This document shows, piece after piece, positions 1 to 7,074 of a stretch of DNA of 64,000 nt. Location: NCBI RefSeq assembly GCF_000576555.1, contig NZ_CP007145.1:868001-932000 (forward strand), in the 5' to 3' direction. The first letter of the stretch is position 1; each line of letters opens with the position of its first letter. The notes below the pieces were generated by a model. The model did not search any database. It saw nothing but the letters and a program-made list of their open reading frames with translations, and was not told the DNA's origin. The position numbers were made by a program, and so were the translations under genes. This DNA is from Hymenobacter swuensis DY53 (GTDB lineage: Bacteria; Bacteroidota; Bacteroidia; Cytophagales; Hymenobacteraceae).

Positions 1-992
1 GGCGGTAGATTAGTGCGGCAGCTGTAGGCCGTAGCTGTCACGTTCGGGATGAAGTACGTGTTGGTGCTGTGGAACAACGTGCGCTCCAGCACGGCCGGCG
101 ACAAGTCGGCGGCGGCCCCGGCGTTCTGGTAGAACGTAGCCTCGTAGGCCACAATTTTCAGGTCGGCATCCAGCCCGATTTTGAAGTCGGAGGAGTAGGG
201 GTGCCGCTTGCCGGTCATGCGCATGTCGGCCATGCGGTCGAGCACCAGCTTCACAGGCCGCTGGGTCATGAAAGCCCCCAGGGCGGCCAAGGCGCCCCAG
301 GTAGTGGCTTGGTCCTCCTTACCGCCGAAGCCGCCGCCCAGGCGCGTCACGTCTACTTCCACCTGGTGCATGCCCAGCCCCAGTACGTGGGCCGTGTGGC
401 GCTGCACGGCCGTGGGGCCCTGGGTAGAGGAAATGAGGCGCACCCCACCCATTTCGGTCGGGAAGGCATACGCACCCTGGGTTTCGATGTACAAGTGCTC
501 CTGCCCACCCGACTCGGCCACCCCCTCAACTACGTGTGCGCACCCGGCCCAGGCCCCGGCAGAGTCGCCGATGCGGAAGGTACGGGGCGGCACAATCAGC
601 TCGTTCTGAGCGGCGGCCACGCGCGGATCGGTGATGATAGGTAGGGCCTCCACCGAGACGCGCACCTGGGCCAGGGCCGCGTGTGCCGCGTGTTCCGAGT
701 CGGCCAGGACCAAGGCCACCGGCTGGCCCCGGAAGTGGACGTGGCCCTCGGCCAGCAGCGGCTCATCGGGCACGATGCCGCCAATCTGGTTTTCGCCGGG
801 AATGTCCTGGGCCGTAAGAATGCGCACCACGCCGGGCAGCTGCAGCGCCGCTATGGCATCAACGCCCAGCAGCTTGCCATGCGCCACCGGCGACTCCACC
901 ACGGCCGCGTACAGCGTGCCCTGCTGCACCGGCACGTCATCCAGATACTGAGATTCGCCGCGCACGTGGCGGATGGGGTCGAGGTGGTTCAC
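1..992 (-). CDS. xdhB: Xanthine dehydrogenase molybdopterin-binding subunit, 3' end missing
   Basis: This is the large subunit of xanthine dehydrogenase, which oxidises hypoxanthine and xanthine to urate at a molybdopterin centre. About 330 N-terminal residues are visible, against roughly 780 in the family; the rest lies beyond the left edge. The frame reads NHLDPIRHVRGES, then LYAAVVESPVAHGK, TRLGGGFGGKED (the conserved molybdopterin/substrate region) and MRMTGKRHPY, all typical of the family. No ATG exists after the in-frame TAG at 1077-1079, so the GTG at 990-992 is the best start. It follows xdhA by 142 bp on the same strand, as in XdhAB operons. The family is certain and the exact start is not. 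Confidence 0.9.
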   Translation of the reverse strand, partial: MNHLDPIRHVRGESQYLDDVPVQQGTLYAAVVESPVAHGKLLGVDAIAALQLPGVVRILTAQDIPGENQIGGIVPDEPLLAEGHVHFRGQPVALVLADSEHAAHAALAQVRVSVEALPIITDPRVAAAQNELIVPPRTFRIGDSAGAWAGCAHVVEGVAESGGQEHLYIETQGAYAFPTEMGGVRLISSTQGPTAVQRHTAHVLGLGMHQVEVDVTRLGGGFGGKEDQATTWGALAALGAFMTQRPVKLVLDRMADMRMTGKRHPYSSDFKIGLDADLKIVAYEATFYQNAGAAADLSPAVLERTLFHSTNTYFIPNVTATAYSCRTNLP

Positions 993-1134
993 GGGAGCGG
1001 TGACTTGGTGACGTAGTGGTTGAGTGAGCGGGGCAGCTGTAGAGACGCGACCCTTCGTGTCTTGTTCGTTGAACGACTATAATTGAGCGGATCGAATAAC
1101 GCCAGCAACGATTGGGACGCGAAGGAGCGGAGCC
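993..1134 (-). other. xdhA-xdhB intergenic spacer with small hairpins
   Basis: The spacer is long for two subunits of one enzyme. It holds an imperfect stem (1043-1050 pairs with 1055-1062, one G-T mismatch, loop CCC... ) beside a small GTTC-GTT-GAAC hairpin. The motif agacgcga recurs in part as gacgcgaagg near 1117-1126. It may be a degenerate intergenic repeat or an mRNA processing/attenuation site. No gene or clear promoter was seen. Confidence 0.3.
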
Positions 1135-2607
1135 CTACAATTGTTCTTCGATGAGCAGGCCGGTTTCCACGAAGTGCGCTTCCAGCAGCTGGTGCAGCAG
1201 CAGACGCTTGTAGTGCTCGGTGCCGCGCACGTCGCTGATGGGGCTGATTTCCTGCTGGGCCAACTGCTGGGCGAGGCGCACGGTTTCCAGCGAAACCGGC
1301 CGGCCCACCAGCGCAGCGGCCGTCTGGCGCAACAGCAGCGGAATGGGTCCCACGCCGCCAGCCGACAGCCGGGCTTCCCGGATAACGCCGTTGTCCACCC
1401 GCAGCCAGGCGGCGGTGTTCACGCTGGCAATATCCAGATGGGTGCGCTTCGATACCTTCTCGAAGTTGAAGGCGTCGGTGGCAGTCGGGGCCTCGAACCG
1501 GATTTCGGTTACCTGCTCGTCGGCGGTTTTGGTGAGCTGCTTGTAGCCCAGGTACAGCTCCGCCAGCGGCAGCGTGCGGTGCTGGCCGGCGACCGTAGAA
1601 AGCCCAATTTCGGCTCCCAAGGCCAGAAATAGGATGGTCAGGTCGCCGATTGGGGAGGCGTTGATGAAGTTGCCGGCCACCGTGCCCATCTGGCGGATGG
1701 GCGTGCTGCTGACCAGCTTCAGATACCGGGGCAGCTGCGGCAGCACCGCCAGCAATACTTCCGATTCCAGCAGTTGCTGGGCCGTGGTGGTACCACCCAG
1801 AATTACCAAGTTGCCCTCGCGCCGGATGCCGCGCAGCTGCGGCTGGTTGTAGAGCAACTGCACCGGCGTAGCCCGGAGCTGCTCGGGCTGCTGCACCAGT
1901 AAATCGGTTCCGCCCCCGAGGATGCGGGCCTGCGCGGCGGCCGGCGCATCCAGCACCGGGACTGGAGCCACAACCGGGTTGGTTGCTTCGGAGCCACCGG
2001 TGGCGGCAGCGCGGGCGGCCTCGTGCAGCGCGGTAAGTCGGGCGGGCATATCGGCAAAGTACGGCGGCACGAAGCCCTCGGCGGCCAGCCAGCTCACGGC
2101 GGCGGCGGCGGGCCGCTGTTGGAGCTGCGCGGTAAGGTGTTGAGCGGCCCGCTCCAGGCTCTTGTAGCCGGTGCAGCGGCAGATGTTCCCATCAATAGAA
2201 GCCAGAGCCGAGGTGGGGGTGCTGGTTTTTTCGCTGAGGGCGTGGCCGGTCAGGCTCATCACGAAGCCCACGGTGCAGAACCCGCATTGCGAGCCACCTT
2301 CCTGGACAATGGCCTGCTGCACCGGCGTGAGCGTACCCCGGGCCGCGTTAATACCCTCTACCGTAACAACGTGCTTGCCGTGGGCATTACCCAAAGGCGT
2401 GAGGCAGGAGGTCATGGCCTGGTACTGCACCATTGCACCGGCCGCGTCCAGCTCGCCCACCAGCACTGTGCAGGCCCCGCAGTCACCTTCCCGGCAGCCG
2501 ATTTTGGTGCCTTTCAGGTGCTGGTGGTAACGCACGAAATCGAGCAGGGTGCTGCCCGCTGGCTGGTCAGTGCGGATGAGCTGGTTATTGAGGTAAAACT
2601 GAAGCAT
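1135..2607 (-). CDS. xdhA: Xanthine dehydrogenase small subunit (2Fe-2S and FAD)
   Basis: This subunit carries electrons from the molybdenum centre in XdhB through two 2Fe-2S clusters to FAD and NAD+. The N-terminal plant-type ferredoxin domain shows GCREGDCGACTV at about residues 37-48. The second cluster domain has QCGFCTVGF and NICRCTGY. The FAD domain follows, with ILGGGTDLL near residue 230 and the family CO-dehydrogenase flavoprotein C-terminus. The length, 490 aa, matches bacterial XdhA. A start at 2625 would add six residues (MPFCSR), but homologues begin close to MLQFYLNN, so 2607 is preferred. A TAACTTTC -7-like element lies at 2636-2643. The molybdopterin subunit is directly downstream. 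Confidence 0.93.
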   Translation of the reverse strand: MLQFYLNNQLIRTDQPAGSTLLDFVRYHQHLKGTKIGCREGDCGACTVLVGELDAAGAMVQYQAMTSCLTPLGNAHGKHVVTVEGINAARGTLTPVQQAIVQEGGSQCGFCTVGFVMSLTGHALSEKTSTPTSALASIDGNICRCTGYKSLERAAQHLTAQLQQRPAAAAVSWLAAEGFVPPYFADMPARLTALHEAARAAATGGSEATNPVVAPVPVLDAPAAAQARILGGGTDLLVQQPEQLRATPVQLLYNQPQLRGIRREGNLVILGGTTTAQQLLESEVLLAVLPQLPRYLKLVSSTPIRQMGTVAGNFINASPIGDLTILFLALGAEIGLSTVAGQHRTLPLAELYLGYKQLTKTADEQVTEIRFEAPTATDAFNFEKVSKRTHLDIASVNTAAWLRVDNGVIREARLSAGGVGPIPLLLRQTAAALVGRPVSLETVRLAQQLAQQEISPISDVRGTEHYKRLLLHQLLEAHFVETGLLIEEQL

Positions 2608-2998
2608 ACGGGAGCAAAAAGGCATAAGCGGAAAGGAAAGTTACGGGATTTTCACTTTCGGCGTAACAATTCGGTAATGTTCGTAATCAGGGACGGCTAC
2701 CCGGTCTGGTGGGAAAATCAGCACTCGACGGAAAATATATTATAGAGCTAATAATTGTGGCCAGACGGCTGTCATACAACGTAATTGCCGCGCCTTGCCA
2801 GTCTATGGGTGGCGGCTGACGGCTACTTCTGCCCAGCCGCAACGAACTGAACAGGTGGCCTGCCGGTTGAGGGAGCAAGTTAGGTGCCACGCAGGTGCCG
2901 CTGGCGGCGTATGGCGCAATGCTGTTACCTTGCCGGCCTCGAAACTCATCTGTGGACAGGCGGCCCGGGCTGCTGTACTGCATCATTACTATATCAGT
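2608..2998. other. Divergent intergenic region between xdhA and the desaturase
   Basis: No gene is supported in this stretch of about 390 bp. For xdhA (minus) there is a TAACTTTC element at 2636-2643 with a TTG 23 bp further upstream. For the desaturase (plus) a TACCTTG element lies at 2926-2932, about 67 bp before the ATG. No operator or riboswitch was recognised. Confidence 0.4.
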
Positions 2999-4117
2999 AT
3001 GGCCAAAACATTGAAATTCACGAATGTTCGGAAAACCACTTTTTTCGCCACGGTGCGCGAGCGGGTGGATGCCTACTTTGTAGCTGAGGGAATTTCGCGC
3101 CACGCCAACGGGACTATGTGGGCCAAAACCATCTTCTTCCTGAGTGGCTACGTGGGCCTGTACGTGCTGATTCTTTCGAACCAGTTCGGGTTGCTGGCTA
3201 TGGCCGGGCTGGCGGCCCTGATGGGCGCGTTTGCCGCTTTTATCGGCTTCAACGTGTGTCACGACGCGCTGCACGGTGCGTTTTCAGCCAATAAGAACGT
3301 GAATAAGTGGCTGGGCATGGTATTCAACCTGATTGGGGCCAGCCCTTATGTGTGGAATATCACCCACAACATCGTACACCACACCTACACCAACATTGCC
3401 GGCCACGATGAGGACATTGAAGTGGCCCCCGGCCTGATCCGGCTGTCGGAGGAGGAGCCGGTGCGCTGGATTCAGCAGTTTCAGCATTGGTACGCGTTTC
3501 CGGTGTATGGGCTGGCTTCGCTCTCGTGGGTACTGCGCAAGGATTACGTGAAGTTTTTCCAGGGCAAGATTGGGGAGCACGTCACCAAGCACCCGCGCCG
3601 CGAGTACGTGAATTTGTTTCTGTACAAAGCCGTGTATTACGCTTTGTTCATTGTGCTGCCGCTGGTGGTGCTGGATGTTACGTGGTGGCAGTTTGCGCTG
3701 GGCTTCGTCTGGATGCACTTCGTGGAAGGGCTGGTGCTGGGCCTCGTGTTTCAGCTGGCCCACGTGGTAGAAGGCACTGCCTTCCCACTGCCCGATGACC
3801 AGGGCGACATGCGCGAGGCCTGGGCCGTGCATCAGATGCAGACCACGGCCAACTTCTCGCCCGACAGCAAGCTGGCTAGTTTCCTGTGCGGCGGCTTGAA
3901 CCGGCAGGTGGAGCACCACTTGTTCCCGAAGGTTTGCCATATTCATTATCCGGCCCTGGCTCCTATCCTGCGCCAGACGGCCCTGGAGTTCGGGGTGCCC
4001 TACATTGAGAACAAGACGTTCTTCGGGGCCTTGCAGTCACACTACCGAATGCTGCGCCAGATGGGTCCGGAGGCTTACCGGCAGGCGCGTACGGAGCGGG
4101 TGGCGGTGGCGGCCTAG
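2999..4117 (+). CDS. Membrane fatty-acid desaturase (front-end/linoleoyl-CoA type)
   Basis: This is an integral-membrane di-iron desaturase of 372 aa that introduces a double bond into acyl chains of lipids or acyl-CoA. The three histidine boxes are visible: HDALHG at 88-93, HNIVHH at 123-128 and QVEHH at 303-307. The last box, with Q instead of H at its first position, is typical of front-end (delta-5/6) desaturases. Hydrophobic segments lie near residues 43-85 and 208-260. The frame is open upstream to 2795, but that part is low-complexity and lacks family similarity, so the ATG at 2999 (MAKTLKFTN) is the start. A hairpin terminator follows at 4145-4180. Family is secure; regiospecificity cannot be told. 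Confidence 0.88.
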   Translation: MAKTLKFTNVRKTTFFATVRERVDAYFVAEGISRHANGTMWAKTIFFLSGYVGLYVLILSNQFGLLAMAGLAALMGAFAAFIGFNVCHDALHGAFSANKNVNKWLGMVFNLIGASPYVWNITHNIVHHTYTNIAGHDEDIEVAPGLIRLSEEEPVRWIQQFQHWYAFPVYGLASLSWVLRKDYVKFFQGKIGEHVTKHPRREYVNLFLYKAVYYALFIVLPLVVLDVTWWQFALGFVWMHFVEGLVLGLVFQLAHVVEGTAFPLPDDQGDMREAWAVHQMQTTANFSPDSKLASFLCGGLNRQVEHHLFPKVCHIHYPALAPILRQTALEFGVPYIENKTFFGALQSHYRMLRQMGPEAYRQARTERVAVAA

Positions 4118-4144
4118 GGGCGAAATTATTAGCCTATCATATAG

Positions 4145-4180
4145 AAGCGCAGTTGGGCAAGATGCCCCGGCTGCGCTTTT
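4145..4180 (+). terminator. Intrinsic terminator after the desaturase
   Basis: The stem aagcgcag / ctgcgctt encloses a GC-rich inner part and is followed by TTTTGT. It begins about 28 bp after the desaturase stop codon. Confidence 0.7.
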
Positions 4181-4290
4181 GTATGATGGGCGGATGGGTG
4201 CCGTTGGCAAAATCCCAAGCCAAGGTTACGGGGGAGTTGGCTACTTTCGGCCCGGTTTTGGCCGTGGCCGGCCGTCGCAACTTCCCTCTT

Positions 4291-5229
4291 ATGCTTCGTA
4301 TGACTACTTTTTCCCCGTTTCGTGCCGCGTTGAACCTGTTGGCTGGGGCCGGTTTGCTGTTTTCGGCCTCGTGCACCGCGCCGCGCGCCATTGTGAGTAC
4401 CGGTAAGGTCACGCCGCGCGGCGAATTCCGAGTAGGTGGCAACATGGCCTTCAACGTACCCACCGAAACCCTTGGTAAAACCGGCACGGCGCTGCTGGAT
4501 GCGGCCAAAGCGGCGGCTAACAAAGACACCATCCGCTATAACCAGAGCATCGAAAATATCCAGGTAGCAGCCCTGGCCTACGTGCTCGATCCGGTGCGGC
4601 CGACCTCAGACGTGTATGTACGCTACGGCGTAATTGACCGGCTCGACGTGGGGTACAAGTACGGCTTCGGCTCCCACGTTTTTGATGCCATGTACCAGTT
4701 TCTAGGGCCGACGGGCACGGTGGAAAACCCCGGTACGCGGCAGCCAGGCGCTACGTACGGCAGCATCGGGCTGCAGTTTGCCACCCAGCGGGCCAAGCTG
4801 CCTAGCATTCCGTTTCTGGATAACGTGACGGACTTCCTGAACTTTCGGGCCAGTCGGCAGGATATCCTGATTCCACTGGTATTCAGCAAGTCGCTCGGGG
4901 TAGAGGAGGAAATCGGAGCCATTTCCTACGGCGTGGTGTACGCGCACAGCTTCTTCAAATATGGCTTCCAGCCACAGAATCTGTACAATGGCGTCGGCAG
5001 CTCACTGCTTCCTTCTCTGCCCACAGCCAAGCAGAACTTCAGCTCGTTCGGGGCGTTCTTCAATGCCAAGCTGGGCTACAAGTATGCCTACTTTATCCCG
5101 GCACTATCGGTGTACTACCAGAATTATGGCGAGTATCAGCTGCTGAACAACCGCACCGCCAAACTCAGCGGCCTCACCTTCATTCCCAGCCTGGGCCTGC
5201 AGTTCCGCATTCCCGGCGCGCGGCGCTAA
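4291..5229 (+). CDS. Predicted outer-membrane lipoprotein, unknown function
   Basis: I do not recognise the family. The 313-residue protein starts with a lipoprotein-type signal peptide (AGAGLLFSASC, lipobox Cys near residue 23). After it come long stretches of alternating polar and aromatic residues, and the chain ends in GLQFRIPGARR. This pattern resembles a small outer-membrane beta-barrel, but that is inference. ATGs at 4291 and 4300 are both possible; longer upstream starts would bury the signal peptide. A TACTTTCG element about 45 bp upstream could serve as -7 box. The gene lies 16 bp before a glycosyltransferase on the same strand and may be co-transcribed with it. Confidence 0.7.
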   Translation: MLRMTTFSPFRAALNLLAGAGLLFSASCTAPRAIVSTGKVTPRGEFRVGGNMAFNVPTETLGKTGTALLDAAKAAANKDTIRYNQSIENIQVAALAYVLDPVRPTSDVYVRYGVIDRLDVGYKYGFGSHVFDAMYQFLGPTGTVENPGTRQPGATYGSIGLQFATQRAKLPSIPFLDNVTDFLNFRASRQDILIPLVFSKSLGVEEEIGAISYGVVYAHSFFKYGFQPQNLYNGVGSSLLPSLPTAKQNFSSFGAFFNAKLGYKYAYFIPALSVYYQNYGEYQLLNNRTAKLSGLTFIPSLGLQFRIPGARR

Positions 5230-5245
5230 CGGCAGTCTCGAGCGT

Positions 5246-6310
5246 ATGAATATTCTCTACGGAGTGCCCGGCGAAGGGCTGGGGCACGCGACGCGCAGTA
5301 AGGTGATAATCGGGCATCTGCTCAGTCAGGGCCATGAGGTATGCGTGGTGAGTAGCTCGCGAGCTTACCAGATGCTGGCCGCCAACTTCCCCGGGCGGGT
5401 GCACGAAATCCGGGGCTTTCACCTGGCGTATAAACACCTCACCGTTTCGAAGTCGCGCACGGCGGCCCTGACATTGCGCTCGGCGCCGGAAAACCTGCGG
5501 GTGAACTTCCGCAAGTATCGGGAGCTGCTCTGCGACTTCGAGCCCGAGGTGGTGATTTCCGATTTCGAGTCGTTCAGCTTTCTGTTCGCCAAGTGGAAAA
5601 ATCTGCCCGTCATCAGCATTGATAACATGCAGATTATCAGCCGGGCTGCCTTGGATGTGCCCATACCGGCGGCGGAGCGCGGCAACCTGGCCTTGGCTCG
5701 CCAGATTGTACGCGCCAAACTGCCCGGTAGTCAGCACTACTTCATCAGCACCTTCTTCCCGCTGCCGCTCATCAAGGAGCGCACCACGCTGGTGCCGCCC
5801 ATTCTGCGGCCCGAGGTGCTGGCCCTGCGCCCTACGCATGGCGCGCACATACTGGTGTATCAATCGGCTACCACGCAGAAGGATTTGGTGGCGCAGCTGC
5901 AGCAGTTGCCGGGGCAGGAGTTTCGGGTGTATGGCTTCAACAAGGAAGAAAACCACGGCAACGTGCAGCTGCGGGCCTTCAGTGAGGCCGGCTTTCTGGC
6001 CGACTTAGCCAGTGCCCGGGCGGTGGTCACCAACGGCGGCTTCTCTCTCATCAGCGAAGCAGTGTACCTGCGCAAGCCGATGTGCGCGGTGCCCATTCCG
6101 GCCCAGTTCGAGCAGTTTCTCAACGCGGCCGAAATCGAGAAGCTGGGCTACGGCCGCCACTTCTCCGCCATCACTCCTGATAACCTCAAAGCCTTTCTCT
6201 ACGACCTGTCCGGCTTCGAAACCGCTCTGCAAGGGTACACGCAGCAGGGCAACGACGAGCTGTTTGCGGCTCTGGAGCAGGTGCTGACTGCTTTGGTCGT
6301 GTCGCGCTAG
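5246..6310 (+). CDS. MurG/UDP-glucuronosyltransferase-like glycosyltransferase (GT28/GT1 fold)
   Basis: The protein (354 aa) has the two-domain GT-B layout. The N-terminus MNILYGVPGEGLGHATRS carries the glycine-rich GxGLGHxxR acceptor loop of MurG-like enzymes. The C-terminal domain has TNGGFSLISEAVYLRKP near residues 256-272, the nucleotide-sugar binding region, followed by PIPAQFEQFLNA. It resembles the family often named for MJ1255. A soluble or membrane-associated transfer of a sugar from a UDP donor to a lipid or glycan is likely; donor and acceptor cannot be read. It lies 16 bp after the lipoprotein and overlaps the convergent HD-domain gene by 4 bp at their stop codons. Confidence 0.8.
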   Translation: MNILYGVPGEGLGHATRSKVIIGHLLSQGHEVCVVSSSRAYQMLAANFPGRVHEIRGFHLAYKHLTVSKSRTAALTLRSAPENLRVNFRKYRELLCDFEPEVVISDFESFSFLFAKWKNLPVISIDNMQIISRAALDVPIPAAERGNLALARQIVRAKLPGSQHYFISTFFPLPLIKERTTLVPPILRPEVLALRPTHGAHILVYQSATTQKDLVAQLQQLPGQEFRVYGFNKEENHGNVQLRAFSEAGFLADLASARAVVTNGGFSLISEAVYLRKPMCAVPIPAQFEQFLNAAEIEKLGYGRHFSAITPDNLKAFLYDLSGFETALQGYTQQGNDELFAALEQVLTALVVSR

Positions 6311-6897
6311 AGCCGCGCCAACTGCTCCCGCACTTCGGCTAGTCGGGCCTGCTTGGCGGCCTCGCGGCGGGCGGTGGCGGTGGGTGTCCAGTAGCGGTGG
6401 CCGCTCAGGAAGTCAACCTGCAGGCGTAACCAGGCTTCCTCTCCTGCTATCATATTGCGCACCGTCAGCTCCTCGTACAAAGTTGAACTGATGGGCCAGA
6501 AATCGGAGCGGCCGAGGTAATCCAGGTCGGCGTCGCAGAGGATCCGGGCCAAGTGAAGCGGCCCAGGGCTTTGGGGCATCTGCGTCGCCAGGATGAGCTG
6601 GCAAATCAGTTCGATGTGGGCCGGCTCGTAACCGAAGCCGGGCAGGACCTGGCGCGCCAAGGCACAGCCGGCGGCCTCGTGGCCTTGGTAGGTAGTCAGG
6701 AAACCGGCATCGTGGTAGTGGGCGGCGGTGCGCAGCAGAGCCAGTTCGGTGGGGTCGGAAACGCCTTCGGCCAGGGCCAGAGACTGGGCCTGCTCAACCA
6801 CGTCGAGGGTGTGATGTAGGCCGTGGTAGAACAGGGTAGGAGCAAGGTGCTGACGGAGCTGGTCGAGGACGTAGGTTTCGGCGCGAAGGCAATCCAT
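6307..6897 (-). CDS. HD-domain phosphohydrolase-like protein
   Basis: This 196-aa protein has the HD superfamily metal ligands in order: YHGLHHT (His), AHYHDAGF (the His-Asp pair), HEAAGC (His) and LCDADLDYLGR (Asp). Such single-domain proteins hydrolyse phosphate esters of nucleotides or related metabolites; the substrate is unknown. An alternative TTG start three codons upstream is less likely than the ATG at 6897. Its TAG stop overlaps the TAG of the convergent glycosyltransferase through the shared palindrome CTAG. Confidence 0.82.
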   Translation of the reverse strand: MDCLRAETYVLDQLRQHLAPTLFYHGLHHTLDVVEQAQSLALAEGVSDPTELALLRTAAHYHDAGFLTTYQGHEAAGCALARQVLPGFGYEPAHIELICQLILATQMPQSPGPLHLARILCDADLDYLGRSDFWPISSTLYEELTVRNMIAGEEAWLRLQVDFLSGHRYWTPTATARREAAKQARLAEVREQLARL

Positions 6898-6979
6898 GAG
6901 GAGCAAACGAGGCTTAGAAGGTGTAAGTAGCGGAAAAATCCGGCATCAAGCCGCCGCCGGCTCCTATCTTGCACCCGTG

Positions 6980-7071
6980 GTAGTGCTTAGTGCCCAAGCC
7001 CTGGTACCCAGGTGAACCGGCAGAAGTTACCTCTGTCAGCTACGCGCTACCACCCAGGCACTAAGCATTAC
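6980..7071 (+). promoter_or_regulatory. Structured 5' leader before the transporter-cNMP gene
   Basis: Two arms of 15 nt, 6980-6994 and 7057-7071, are complementary with one mismatch, and the second arm ends 3 nt before the ATG at 7075. Inside the loop a further hairpin (cctgg at 6999-7003 with ccagg at 7007-7011) forms. A competing pairing ggtag/ctacc (6979-6983 with 7047-7051) would exclude the long stem. A TATCTTGC -7-like element lies just upstream at 6965-6972, so the whole structure would be transcribed. A role in hiding the start codon is inferred. Confidence 0.45.
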
Positions 7072-7074
7072 ACA

